A stretch of DNA of 64,000 nucleotides from Xylophilus sp. GOD-11R (GCF_033546935.1 NZ_CP137854.1:434001-498000); one strand, 5' to 3'; counted from the first letter of the stretch, positions 55,545 through 63,499 are shown. The notes: generated from the sequence alone by a model not told the origin. Numbers and translations are program-made.

Positions 55545-55937
55545 TCAGTAGCGACCGACGACGGTGGACAGCTTCAGGATCGGGTAGCGCCCGTCGTCCA
55601 CCGCCGCGTCGACCCGCCGGAAACTCGGATTGGGCGTCGGCCGGATCGACACCCGCACATGCAGCACCTGACCGGCCTGCTCGCAGCTCACATCGTTGTC
55701 GGCCACGCTCGGCAGTTGCCGTGTCAGGCGCACGCGGGTGAGTTCGTTGCTCGCGCAGAGCTGGGCCAGCACGCTGTCGGACTGGCGCTGGGCGTTGCGG
55801 GTGAGCGCGCTGGTCGCCTGCATACCGGCCATGAGCGCAATGGCGACGATGGCCACGGCAACCAGCACTTCGACCAGGGTGAAGCCCCACATCGGCCGGC
55901 GCCGAGTGCGAGTCGGGATGCGTGATGGGGTGCTCAT
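55545..55937 (-). CDS. gspI: type II secretion minor pseudopilin GspI
   Basis: 130 residues with a basic leader (TRTRRRPMWGFTLVEVLVAV) and the short GspI globular domain (LAQLCASNELTRVRLTRQLPSV). The two Cys in CASNELTRV... and VSCEQAG may bond. The start codon overlaps the gspH stop by 4 bp (ATGA) and the gene ends 1 bp before the gspJ start. Confidence 0.92.
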   Translation of the reverse strand: MSTPSRIPTRTRRRPMWGFTLVEVLVAVAIVAIALMAGMQATSALTRNAQRQSDSVLAQLCASNELTRVRLTRQLPSVADNDVSCEQAGQVLHVRVSIRPTPNPSFRRVDAAVDDGRYPILKLSTVVGRY

Positions 55938-56416
55938 GGCGTGCCGGTCTGCTGCACGGAGAACGGCCGCAAGCCGTCCGTGCCGATCCGCAGTACGCGT
56001 TCCGGTTTGGCCAGAACCGCGATGGTGACTTCCTGTCGACCGATCAGCGGGTCCGGTCCCAGCCGCAGGATCGGATTGGCGCTGACCGTGCCGGTGCCGG
56101 CATCGAGCCATTGCGTGGGCAGAGCGCCCGTCGGCAGTCCGTCGAAGGCGAAGCCGCCAGGCGTGGAGCGCCACACGACCGGAATGCCGCTGGCACGCGA
56201 CTGTCCCCGTGCCGCCTCCAACAAGGCCGCCAGCCGGCTGGCTTCGCGCTCCAGTTGGGTCTCCGACGGATCGCGCATCGCAAAGCTGACCCCAGCCGTG
56301 GCGAAGGCAATGATGGACAGCACGACCAGAATTTCCAGCAGCGTGAACCCCGCCGCTCGCCCGAGCGATCGCGCGCGGCCGGGCCGCGATGCGGACCGAC
56401 CGCCGGGCCGCCCCAA
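55934..56416 (-). CDS. gspH: type II secretion minor pseudopilin GspH (start codon disturbed by repeats)
   Basis: The core GFTLLEILVVLSIIAFAT, REASRLAALLEAARGQSRAS and GIPVVWRSTPGGFAF match GspH. The in-frame region between gspG and this core is made of two 76-bp direct repeats and contains no ATG. The nearest possible start is a TTG at 56416 inside the inner repeat, giving 160 residues with a Gly/Arg/Ser-rich leader. ATG codons at 56599 and farther upstream lie inside gspG and would add about 60 or more repeat-encoded residues. Translation is therefore uncertain although the mature pseudopilin looks intact. Confidence 0.75.
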   Translation of the reverse strand: MGRPGGRSASRPGRARSLGRAAGFTLLEILVVLSIIAFATAGVSFAMRDPSETQLEREASRLAALLEAARGQSRASGIPVVWRSTPGGFAFDGLPTGALPTQWLDAGTGTVSANPILRLGPDPLIGRQEVTIAVLAKPERVLRIGTDGLRPFSVQQTGTP

Positions 56417-56561
56417 GGCGGACCGCGCCTCCCCCTCGGGGGGTGGCGAACCACACGCCAGTGGGGAGCCGTGGGGCGATGAGGGCCGACCGCCGGGCCG
56501 CCCCAAGGCGGACCGCGCCTCCCCCTCGGGGGGTGGCGAACCACACGCCAGTGGGGAGCCG
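56396..56561. repeat. two 76-bp direct repeats (90-bp period) between gspG and gspH
   Basis: 56396-56471 and 56486-56561 are identical over 76 bp. Each carries a CCCCCTCGGGGGG self-complementary core and a GGTGGCGAACCACACGCC segment. A further hairpin (GGAGCC-GGGG-GGCTCC, 56555-56570) closes the block. The type is what I associate with interspersed repeats in Comamonadaceae genomes. It interrupts the T2SS operon. Confidence 0.88.
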
Positions 56562-56573
56562 GGGGGCTCCTGT

Positions 56574-57014
56574 TTACTGCCAGCTGCCGATATCGGCATT
56601 CTTGCCCTCGCCGCCGGACTGCCCGTCCGCACCGAAGGACATTACGTCCACTTCTGCCTTCACCCCGGGGTTGAGGTACTGGTAGGCGCGGCCCCAGGGG
56701 TCGTTGGGCAGCTTGTCGAGATAGGGTTTCCAGTTGGCGGGCACCGGCGCGGAGGTCGGCCGTGCCACCAGTGCCTGCAAGCCCTGTTCGCCCGACGGAT
56801 AGCGCTGGTTGTCCAGGCGATAGAGCTTCAGCGCCTGCATCAGGTTGTTGACGTCGGTGCGGGCGGCGGTAACCCGCGCGTCGTCGGCACGGTCGAGGAC
56901 GTTGGGCACGATCAGCGCGGCCAGCACGCCGATGATGACCAGCACCACCATCAGTTCGATCAGGGTGAAGCCAGCCTGCAGGCGGCGCGGAAGTCGGCGT
57001 GAAATGCGGGACAT
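56574..57014 (-). CDS. gspG: type II secretion major pseudopilin GspG
   Basis: 146 residues. Leader MSRISRRLPRRLQAG with the cleavage site G-FTLIELMVVLVIIGVLAALI, then the GspG globular domain: AARTDVNNLMQALKLYRLDN, YPSGEQGLQALV and the C-terminal LNPGVKAEVDVMSFGADGQSGGEGKNADIGSW, which contains the calcium-binding acid residues. It is the main shaft subunit of the pseudopilus. Start 57014 gives the normal leader; ATG 57044 is possible. Confidence 0.95.
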   Translation of the reverse strand: MSRISRRLPRRLQAGFTLIELMVVLVIIGVLAALIVPNVLDRADDARVTAARTDVNNLMQALKLYRLDNQRYPSGEQGLQALVARPTSAPVPANWKPYLDKLPNDPWGRAYQYLNPGVKAEVDVMSFGADGQSGGEGKNADIGSWQ

Positions 57015-57088
57015 GGGTGCTCGGGAGGGCCGGTGGCGAGGCATGAAAAATGACGGCGGCAGGGCCGACGCACCATGATAATCCCGTC

Positions 57089-57550
57089 ATGCGACAGTTC
57101 TTCCCCTCTCGTCTGACCCGGCCGTTGGCCACATCGGCACTCTGGGCCCTGGCGTTCGCCAGTGCGGCGTTCTGGGGGCTGCGTTTGTCCGCGCCACCGG
57201 CTGGAGCGCCCTACGCGCCGCCGGCAGCGCCGCTGCCCGCGACGCCGGATTCCGCCGCACTGGCCCGACTGCTCGGCGCGCTGCCCGAGCCGGACGCCCC
57301 CGGCGCGCCGCCGGAGGCTGGCCGCTTCTCGCTGATCGGTGTCCTCGCCGGCCGCACCAGCGCTGGCGCGGCGCTGATCGCGGTCGATGGCCAGCCGGCC
57401 AAACCGTTTCGTGTCGGCAGCCAGGTGGTGCCGGGCTACGTGTTGAAGTCCGTGGGGCCCCGGCGAATCGTGCTGGGCGCGGAAAACGCACCGGCCGGTG
57501 GAGATTCCGGCGGCGGGCTCACCATCGAGATGCCGGCCTCTCGTCAGTAG
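57089..57550 (+). CDS. gspC: type II secretion protein GspC, short form
   Basis: 153 residues: a transmembrane segment (LATSALWALAFASAAFWGL), a Pro-rich linker (APYAPPAAPLPATP) and the HR domain (GRFSLIGVLAGRTSAGAALIAVDGQPAKPFRVG, VVPGYVLKSVGPRRIVLG). The PDZ or coiled-coil domain of longer GspC proteins is absent. HR contacts GspD. The gene is divergent from gspG by 74 bp. Confidence 0.88.
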   Translation: MRQFFPSRLTRPLATSALWALAFASAAFWGLRLSAPPAGAPYAPPAAPLPATPDSAALARLLGALPEPDAPGAPPEAGRFSLIGVLAGRTSAGAALIAVDGQPAKPFRVGSQVVPGYVLKSVGPRRIVLGAENAPAGGDSGGGLTIEMPASRQ

Positions 57551-57556
57551 CCCCAA

Positions 57557-58114
57557 CTACCGGTTCGTCGGCGGCGTCGTCAGCACCAGGCATTCGCCGT
57601 AGCCGATGGGCTGCGAGGGCCACTGGGTCGCCGATTCGATCGTCGACGTGCCCTGCGCGATCAATTCGGCCGCACGCATCACGCCGGCATGGGTGATCCA
57701 GACACGATCGCCGGCCACCGGGGATCGCAACACGGCTGCGACGCGCGCCATGAACGTCGTTACCGATTCCCCGCCGCCGGGCGCCAGGTGAGCGAAGTCG
57801 CGGGTCCAGGCGTCGATCGCGGCGGCGCCGATGTCCTGCCAGCTGCGCCCTTCCCAGGTGCCGAAGTTCATTTCGGCCAAGGCTGCGTCTTCTGACAGCG
57901 CCAACGCCGGTCGCAGTCGCGCAATGGCTTCGGCCAGCTGCCGGCAGCGCCGAAGCGGCGAGCTCACCAGTGACCAGCCTGCCGGAACCCGGCCGGCCAG
58001 GTCTTGTGCCACCAGCGCGGTAGCGACCGGATCGGCGGCGACGTCCAGGTGCCCGTAGCAGATGCCGCAGTCCACGATCGGACGCGCGTGGCGTACCAGC
58101 CAGGTCGTGGGCAT
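57557..58114 (-). CDS. cobC: histidine phosphatase family protein, probable alpha-ribazole phosphatase CobC
   Basis: 185 residues. LVRHARP (6-12) with the phosphate-binding R8-H9 pair, SSPLRRCRQLAEAI, ALAEMNFGTWEGRSWQDI and WITHAGVMRA with the second His. The phosphoglycerate-mutase fold and placement directly after cobS support removal of phosphate from alpha-ribazole phosphate in cobalamin lower-loop assembly. The start at 58114 gives the standard N-terminus. Confidence 0.88.
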   Translation of the reverse strand: MPTTWLVRHARPIVDCGICYGHLDVAADPVATALVAQDLAGRVPAGWSLVSSPLRRCRQLAEAIARLRPALALSEDAALAEMNFGTWEGRSWQDIGAAAIDAWTRDFAHLAPGGGESVTTFMARVAAVLRSPVAGDRVWITHAGVMRAAELIAQGTSTIESATQWPSQPIGYGECLVLTTPPTNR

Positions 58115-58125
58115 GGTCGTCTTGC

Positions 58126-58932
58126 CTAACGCAGCGCGCATGCCGCGCCGGCATAGAACGCGATCTCGCACACCTGCTGCGCGGCGCCGAGGCAGTCGCC
58201 GGTGAAGCCGCCGAGTCGGTGACGGAGCATCCGGCCGACCCACCACAAGGCGCCTGTGGCGCTCAGCATGCCGAAGACCACGAAACCGGCGCCTTGCATG
58301 CCGGCGACCAGCAGCAGGGCGGGCAGGCTCCAGGCGGCTGCGATGGCGAGTGCCTGACCGTCGATGCGGTCCGCCAGCGGCTTGCTCTTGGAGTGCGCCG
58401 CGTCGCCGACGTGCGGTAGAAAACGGACCAGCAGCAAAGGCAGGAAGCGCGAAAGCACATGCCCGGCGAGCAGTGCGGACATCGCGACGCCGACACCGTG
58501 ACCGCCCAGCACCGCCAGCAGGGTGAGCTTGCAGGCAATGGCCAGCACCAGCGCGAGCGCGCCGTAACTGCCGATGCGGGAGTCCTTCATGATTTCCAGC
58601 GCGCGGGTGGCATCGGCACTTCCGCCCAGACCGTCGGCGGTGTCGGCCAGTCCGTCTTCGTGGAAGGCGCCGGTCAACAGGGCGGTGACGACCGTGCAGG
58701 CCGCAGCAGCGGCCAGCGGCACCAGCACGCCGGTTCCCAGCAGCAAGTTCGCGGCGCCATAGGCTACACAGGCGCTCCCGGCGACGATCCAGCCGACGCC
58801 CGGGAAGTGGCCGGCCGCCGCACGCAAGCGCGCCGGCGAGTAGCCTGCCCATTCCTCGACGACGCCGGTCACGGGAATGCGGGTGAAGAACTGCAGCGCC
58901 AGCAGAAAGTGGCGCAAGGCCTCGGCCAGCAT
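58126..58932 (-). CDS. cobS: adenosylcobinamide-GDP ribazoletransferase CobS
   Basis: 268 residues, a polytopic inner-membrane protein. FLLALQFFTRIPVTG opens it, and GAFHEDGLADTADGLGGSADATRALEIMKDSRIGSYGALALVLAI contains the conserved acidic motif of the CDP-alcohol-phosphatidyltransferase-like cobalamin synthases. It joins adenosylcobinamide-GDP to alpha-ribazole. It is the middle gene of ilvA-cobS-cobC with 7- and 11-bp gaps. The remaining cobalamin genes are not in the window. Confidence 0.95.
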   Translation of the reverse strand: MLAEALRHFLLALQFFTRIPVTGVVEEWAGYSPARLRAAAGHFPGVGWIVAGSACVAYGAANLLLGTGVLVPLAAAAACTVVTALLTGAFHEDGLADTADGLGGSADATRALEIMKDSRIGSYGALALVLAIACKLTLLAVLGGHGVGVAMSALLAGHVLSRFLPLLLVRFLPHVGDAAHSKSKPLADRIDGQALAIAAAWSLPALLLVAGMQGAGFVVFGMLSATGALWWVGRMLRHRLGGFTGDCLGAAQQVCEIAFYAGAACALR

Positions 58933-58939
58933 GCGGAGC

Positions 58940-60526
58940 TTAGTCGCGCAGGAAAAGCCGATAGGCCGGGTTGTCGGTTTCCTCGATCCACGGATAGCCG
59001 AGCGAATCGAGGAAGTTCGCGAAGGCGGCGTCTTCGCCTTCGGGTACCTGCATGCCGACCAGGATGCGGCCGTAATCGGCGCCCTGGTTGCGGTAGTGAA
59101 ACAGGCTGATGTTCCAGGTCGGCTGCATCAGACTCAAGAACTTCAGCAGCGCGCCGGGGCGTTCCGGAAAAACGATGCGCAGCAGGCGCTCCGGCGCGCC
59201 GCTGCCCGCGCCGAGCCGACCGCCGACCAGGTGCCGCAGATGTTCCTTGGCGATCTCGTCGTGGGTCAGGTCCAGCGTGGGAAAACCCAGCCCGGTGAAG
59301 AACTCGGCGATGCTGGTCGACTCGCCGCGCCGCGAAGTCGTCAGGCCGACGAACACCTGTGCCTCGCGGGCATCGGCGCGGTCGCGCATGCGGTAGTTGA
59401 ACTCCGTCACGCTGCGCGGACCGCCGGGTAGTTGGCCGATGGATTCGCAGAAACGGCGGAAACTGCCGCGCTCCTCGGGAACCGTCACCGCGAACAGCGC
59501 CTCGCGCTCCTCGCCTACTTCGGCGCGCTCGGCCACGAAGCGCAGGCGGTCGAAGTTCATGTTGGCGCCGCACAGGATCGCGGCGTAGGTCTCGCCGGAT
59601 CGGCCCTCGCGCTGTGCGTATTGCTTGATCGCCGCAACGGCCAGTGCGCCCGCCGGCTCGACGATGCTGCGGGTGTCCACGAAGACGTCCTTGATGGCGG
59701 CGCAGACGGCGTCGGTGTCGACCGTGATGAATTCGTCCACCAGGCCGCTGGCGATGCGGAAGGTTTCCTCCCCGACCAGCTTGACGGCGGTGCCGTCCGA
59801 AAAGAGCCCGACATCGGCCAGGGTGACGCGCTGTTGGGCGGCCACTGAACGCATCATCGCGTCGGAATCGTTCATCTGTACGCCGATCACCTTGACGCCC
59901 GGGCGCACCGCCTTGATGTAGTTGGCCACGCCCGACACCAGGCCGCCGCCGCCGATGGCCACGAAGACGGCGTCGAGCCGGTCGGAGCCCGGACCCTGGC
60001 CGATGCCCTGCACCTGGCGGAGGATTTCCATCGCGATGGTGCCCTGGCCCGCGATCACGTCCGGGTCGTCGAAGGGATGCACGAAAGTCAGGCCGTGTGC
60101 TTTTTCGAGCTCGACCGAATGCACGTAGGCATCGGAGTAGCTGTCGCCGTGCAGCACCACCTCGCCGCCGAGTGCGCGGACCGCGTCGATCTTGAGCTGC
60201 GGCGTCGTCGTGGGCATCACGATCACGGCCCGGGTGCCGAGCTTGCGGGCGCTCATCGCCACGCCTTGGGCATGGTTGCCGGCCGAGGCGCAGATGACGC
60301 CGCGCGCCAGCTGTTCGGCCGACAGGTGCGCCATCTTGTTGTAGGCGCCACGGAGCTTGAAGCTGAACACCGGCTGTTGGTCCTCGCGCTTGAGCAGCAC
60401 GGTATTGCCCAGGCGAGTACTCAGGTTGCGGGCGCGCTCCAGCGGGGTTTCCACCGCGACGTCATAGACGCGGGCGTTGAGGATGCGGGTCAGGTAGTCG
60501 GCAGGGGAGAGCGGCTGCGGGTTCAC
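58940..60526 (-). CDS. ilvA: threonine ammonia-lyase, biosynthetic (IlvA)
   Basis: 528 residues from a GTG start. The PLP-binding KLRGAYNK holds K57, the Ser/Gly-rich CASAGNHAQGVAMSARK is the phosphate cradle and GGGGLVSGVANYIK the second glycine loop. Two C-terminal ACT-like regulatory domains (ALFAVTVPEERGSFRRFCES, RLLRIVFPERPGALLKFLS) indicate feedback control by isoleucine. It makes 2-oxobutanoate for isoleucine synthesis. ATG 60580 would add 18 residues but lies against the terminator of the candidate small RNA. It begins the ilvA-cobS-cobC unit. Confidence 0.95.
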   Translation of the reverse strand: MNPQPLSPADYLTRILNARVYDVAVETPLERARNLSTRLGNTVLLKREDQQPVFSFKLRGAYNKMAHLSAEQLARGVICASAGNHAQGVAMSARKLGTRAVIVMPTTTPQLKIDAVRALGGEVVLHGDSYSDAYVHSVELEKAHGLTFVHPFDDPDVIAGQGTIAMEILRQVQGIGQGPGSDRLDAVFVAIGGGGLVSGVANYIKAVRPGVKVIGVQMNDSDAMMRSVAAQQRVTLADVGLFSDGTAVKLVGEETFRIASGLVDEFITVDTDAVCAAIKDVFVDTRSIVEPAGALAVAAIKQYAQREGRSGETYAAILCGANMNFDRLRFVAERAEVGEEREALFAVTVPEERGSFRRFCESIGQLPGGPRSVTEFNYRMRDRADAREAQVFVGLTTSRRGESTSIAEFFTGLGFPTLDLTHDEIAKEHLRHLVGGRLGAGSGAPERLLRIVFPERPGALLKFLSLMQPTWNISLFHYRNQGADYGRILVGMQVPEGEDAAFANFLDSLGYPWIEETDNPAYRLFLRD

Positions 60527-60590
60527 GGTTGTCTTGACGGTGATTGGCGTAGCGCGAAGGCCTGCCGGGGCGCCGATCATAGGCGCCAAA

Positions 60591-60713
60591 GAAAAAAGCC
60601 CCGAGTCTTGCGACTCGGGGCTAAATCCACCAAAGGAGGAGGTGGAGGAGACAATCGGTGCGGCGAGCTAGGTAAAAACCTGTTTCGGGAAAAACCCGAT
60701 GATCGCCGCGATG
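60591..60713 (-). ncRNA. candidate trans-acting small RNA with anti-Shine-Dalgarno loops
   Basis: On the minus strand a sigma-70-like promoter is followed by about 123 nt of non-coding RNA: small hairpins TCGGG-TTTTT-CCCGA and AGGT-TTTT-ACCT, a CTCCT single strand, then a stem CCACC/GGTGG (60645-60627) displaying TCCTCCTTT in its loop, and a terminator with T6 at the end. C/U-rich loops complementary to ribosome-binding sites are typical of Hfq- or RNA-binding sRNAs of the CcsR/ABcR style. It may alternatively be the attenuated leader of ilvA, which starts immediately after. Confidence 0.6.
60597..60622 (-). terminator. strong intrinsic terminator upstream of ilvA, end of the candidate sRNA
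   Basis: AGCCCCGAGTC, 4-base loop and GACTCGGGGCT form an 11-bp perfect stem; on the minus strand TTTTTTCTTT follows (60596 down to about 60587). Confidence 0.9.
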
Positions 60714-60719
60714 GGTTGA

Positions 60720-60747
60720 AGTATAGCGACCTCTTGCTGCGACGCAA
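60720..60747 (-). promoter_or_regulatory. sigma-70-like promoter of the candidate sRNA
   Basis: Minus-strand -35 TTGCGT (60747-60742), 16-bp spacer and -10 TATACT (60725-60720); transcription should start near 60713. Confidence 0.6.
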
Positions 60748-60821
60748 CAACCCCACCATTCGTCTGTTTGAGAAATGCGACATTACGATCCGCACCCCAG
60801 CACCGAAGAGGAAAGCGAAGA

Positions 60822-61274
60822 ATGGAATGCACCGTAAGTTGGACCGGCGCGGCGGGAACGCGGTCGGCGATGGGTTTTGTGGCGGAAACCGGCAGTGGTC
60901 ACCTGTTGGCCATGGACGGCGCCCCCGACGATGCGAAACCGGAGAACGGCGGCCGAAATCTGGCGGCGCGCCCGATGGAATTGCTGCTGGCCGGCACCGG
61001 CGGCTGCACCGCCTACGACGTGGTGCTGATCCTCAAGCGCGGGCGGCACGACGTGCGCGGCTGCTCCGTGCAACTGAGCAGCGAACGCGCCACCACGGAT
61101 CCCAAGATCTTCACCAAGATCCACATGCAGTTCACCGTGACCGGCAAAGAAATCCCGGCGACGGCGGTGGAGCGCGCCATCGCCCTGAGCCACGACAAAT
61201 ATTGTTCGGCCAGCATCATGCTCGGTCAGATGGCCAAGATCACGACCGGCTTCACAGTGGTGGAAGCCAGCTGA
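60822..61274 (+). CDS. OsmC-family peroxiredoxin-like protein (YhfA group)
   Basis: 150 residues with the OsmC fold: MECTVSWTGAAGTRSAMGFV, GGRNLAARPMELLLAGTGGCTAYDVVLIL and HDKYCSASIMLGQMAKIT. The redox Cys pair is C62 and C128. Such proteins reduce organic hydroperoxides; the short version with LLLAGTGGCT resembles YhfA. Its ATG lies 75 bp downstream of the divergent sRNA promoter. GAAGAGGAAAG precedes the start. Confidence 0.9.
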   Translation: MECTVSWTGAAGTRSAMGFVAETGSGHLLAMDGAPDDAKPENGGRNLAARPMELLLAGTGGCTAYDVVLILKRGRHDVRGCSVQLSSERATTDPKIFTKIHMQFTVTGKEIPATAVERAIALSHDKYCSASIMLGQMAKITTGFTVVEAS

Positions 61275-61291
61275 GGCCACGCCGGCCGTAC

Positions 61292-61918
61292 TCAGATGTA
61301 GTGCGCCGTCGTCGTCATGATTCGCGCGGCGCCGCGCATCATCGACCTGACCGGGCCGGGCAGTTCGACAGCACCCGCGTGCCTGGCTTCGCTGGCGTGC
61401 TCCTCTTCGTCGACTTTCATCTGGGCGACGATGGCTCGCGACGCGGTGTCGCCCGCCGGCAGTCGCTTGAGATGGGAATCGAGATGCTCGCTCACCTGGT
61501 CTTCCGTCTCCGCGACAAAACCCAGGCTCACCTCATCGCCGATGCGGCCGGCCACCAGGCCCAGGGCGAAAGCGCCGGCATACCAGAGCGGATTCAGCAG
61601 GCTAGGGCGCGAGCCCAGCGCGTCGAGGCGCTGGCGTGTCCACGCCAGGTGGTCGGTTTCCTCTCGTGCCGCAGCCTCCAGCTGCGCCCGAAGCTCCCGG
61701 TTGCGGGTGGCGGCCGCCTGCGCCGTGTAGAGCGCCTGCGCGCAGACCTCGCCCACATGGTTTACCCGCATGAAGGCGGCCGATTGTTTTTTCTCGGCGA
61801 CCGTCAGTTCTGCCGGCAACTGGTCGACGGAGCCGCCAACCGGCGTCGGGCGTGACGCCCGGTGCTCGGCAAAAAGCGTTCGAAGGGCCGCATCGGCCGT
61901 GCGCAAGAGTTTTTCCAT
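61292..61918 (-). CDS. coq7: 2-nonaprenyl-3-methyl-6-methoxy-1,4-benzoquinol hydroxylase (Coq7)
   Basis: 208 residues of the ferritin-like di-iron hydroxylase family: [21 protein letters not shown] (first helix with Glu), [17 protein letters not shown] (EETDH metal ligands), [30 protein letters not shown] and [19 protein letters not shown] (EEEHA ligands). It performs the penultimate ring hydroxylation of ubiquinone synthesis at the membrane surface. The gene is convergent with the OsmC gene (17-bp gap). Confidence 0.97.
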   Translation of the reverse strand: MEKLLRTADAALRTLFAEHRASRPTPVGGSVDQLPAELTVAEKKQSAAFMRVNHVGEVCAQALYTAQAAATRNRELRAQLEAAAREETDHLAWTRQRLDALGSRPSLLNPLWYAGAFALGLVAGRIGDEVSLGFVAETEDQVSEHLDSHLKRLPAGDTASRAIVAQMKVDEEEHASEARHAGAVELPGPVRSMMRGAARIMTTTAHYI

Positions 61919-62291
61919 TGGTCGATCCTCGGCTCAAGTCCAGCGGTGCGCGCGCCGTGCGCCACAAGACCGCGTGGTTCGGACAGGGATTGTGGCCCGC
62001 CACCAACTGCGAAGTTCGCCGAGCGGCGTTGCTGCTGTAGGACCGCGCCGACGCCAATGTCGGCGGTATTCGATAGCTCGAATTATTCGTTGCTGTGATG
62101 CAACGAAACCCGGAATAGTGAACCTTTCCGCCCACAAATCCTTTGCGCCGTACGAAGCGGTCTGGTCGAATACGCCCAACTTCCGAAGAGGAGGTTGGCC
62201 CGGGGAACCGGCGGGAACATGGATGCGCGACACAGCGCACGAGTGCCTCCCTCGATCCGGCGCCCTCTGTTTAACCTTGGAGAAACTCGCA
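61919..62291. other. 373-bp regulatory region upstream of the porin
   Basis: No credible gene. Two short hairpins stand side by side: ATTCGA-TAGC-TCGAAT (62068-62083) and CGTTGC-TGTGAT-GCAACG (62088-62105). They may fold in the long 5' leader of the porin mRNA or bind a regulator. The leader up to 62291 contains AACCTTGGAGAAACTCGCA directly before the start, with GGAGA as ribosome-binding site. Confidence 0.5.
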
Positions 62292-63431
62292 ATGAAAAAA
62301 TCTCTGATCGCCCTGGCTGTGCTGGCTGCTTCCGGCGCCGCGATGGCTCAATCGTCGGTGACCCTGTTCGGTATCATTGACGCTGGCGTCGGCTACGTGA
62401 AGTCCGACGGCGCTGGTCACACCACCGGCCTGCTGAACGGCGGTAACTCCACCAGCCGTCTGGGCTTCCGTGGTACCGAAGACCTCGGCGGCGGCCTGGC
62501 TGCCAGCTTCTGGCTCGAAGGTGCTCTGAACAACGACGTCGGCGGCGGCGCTTCCCAAACCACCGGTTTCGACTTCCAACGTCGTTCCACCGTCAGCCTG
62601 TCCGGCGCGTTCGGTGAAATCCGTCTGGGCCGTGATTTCGCTGCTACCTACCTGCCGTCGATCTCCTACGACGTGTCCGGTCAGCGTGGCTTCGAGCAGA
62701 TCGAACAGTACGGCGCTACCCTGGCCGGCGTTGGCGGCCTGAACGGCACCACCCGCGTCAGCAACGCCATCGCTTACGTTCTGCCTTCCAACCTGGGCGG
62801 CTTCTACGGTAACCTGCAGTACGCATTCGGCGAACGCAATTCCCGTACCAACGCTGTCGTCAGCCCGATCACCGGCCTGAGCGCTACCGCTGGTACCGCG
62901 ATCACCGACAAGACCGGCGACTTCATCGGCGGCCGTCTCGGTTACGCCAATGGCCCGCTGGACGTGGGTGGCTCCTACGGCGTGTTCCGTGACGCGGTTC
63001 GTACCGTGGCCGCTGGTTCCTACGCTGAAGACTACAAGATCGGCAACCTCGGCGCTTCGTACGACTTCGGTATCATCAAGCCAATGGTCTTCGTTCAGCA
63101 AGATCGCATCGACGGCCAAGCTGCTGTTGGTGGCTTCAAGATGAACACCTACTCCATCGGCGCTACCGCTCCGCTGGGCGCTGGTGTCCTGCGTGCACAA
63201 GCCAACCGTTACGACGTCAAGGACGGCCCGAACGTCGCTGCCAACAAGTTCTCGCTGGGTTATGTGTACAACCTGTCCAAGCGCACCGCTGTGTACGCCG
63301 ACGTTGCTCGCATCAACAACCAAGGCGCTGGTACCCTGGGCTTCACCGGCGTCGGTGGCCTGACCCAAGCTGGCCCGACCGCCGGCGACAACACCACCGC
63401 TGTTGCCGTGGGTGTGAAGCACTCCTTCTAA
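62292..63431 (+). CDS. major outer-membrane porin (trimeric, Gram-negative porin_4 family)
   Basis: 379 residues. Signal peptide MKKSLIALAVLAASGAAMAQ, then SSVTLFGIIDAGVGYVKSD, LGFRGTEDLGGGLAASFWLE (loop with Arg), GEIRLGRDFAATYLP and a 16-strand barrel ending VAVGVKHSF with C-terminal Phe. This is the standard Comamonadaceae/Burkholderiales general porin. Codons are visibly different from the neighbours: many GCT, CGT, GGT and AAC choices in place of GC-rich ones, the usual mark of very high expression. GGAGA precedes the start and a strong terminator follows. Confidence 0.96.
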   Translation: MKKSLIALAVLAASGAAMAQSSVTLFGIIDAGVGYVKSDGAGHTTGLLNGGNSTSRLGFRGTEDLGGGLAASFWLEGALNNDVGGGASQTTGFDFQRRSTVSLSGAFGEIRLGRDFAATYLPSISYDVSGQRGFEQIEQYGATLAGVGGLNGTTRVSNAIAYVLPSNLGGFYGNLQYAFGERNSRTNAVVSPITGLSATAGTAITDKTGDFIGGRLGYANGPLDVGGSYGVFRDAVRTVAAGSYAEDYKIGNLGASYDFGIIKPMVFVQQDRIDGQAAVGGFKMNTYSIGATAPLGAGVLRAQANRYDVKDGPNVAANKFSLGYVYNLSKRTAVYADVARINNQGAGTLGFTGVGGLTQAGPTAGDNTTAVAVGVKHSF

Positions 63432-63468
63432 TGGCCCGGCTGGTTCGCCAGCCTCCAATAGAAATCAA

Positions 63469-63499
63469 AGCCCCCGGCGTTCGCGCCGGGGGCTTTTTT
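63469..63499 (+). terminator. intrinsic terminator of the porin gene
   Basis: AGCCCCCGGCG, TTCG tetraloop and CGCCGGGGGCT (11-bp perfect stem) followed by TTTTT. Confidence 0.95.

Noticed and set aside
58933..58939. Cobalamin riboswitch for cobS
   Set aside because: Only 7 bp separate cobS from ilvA, leaving no room for a riboswitch.
60577..60795. 72-residue leader peptide controlling ilvA by attenuation
   Set aside because: It runs through the sRNA hairpins and terminator and has Pro and Arg runs rather than Ile, Val, Leu or Thr codons expected for such a peptide.
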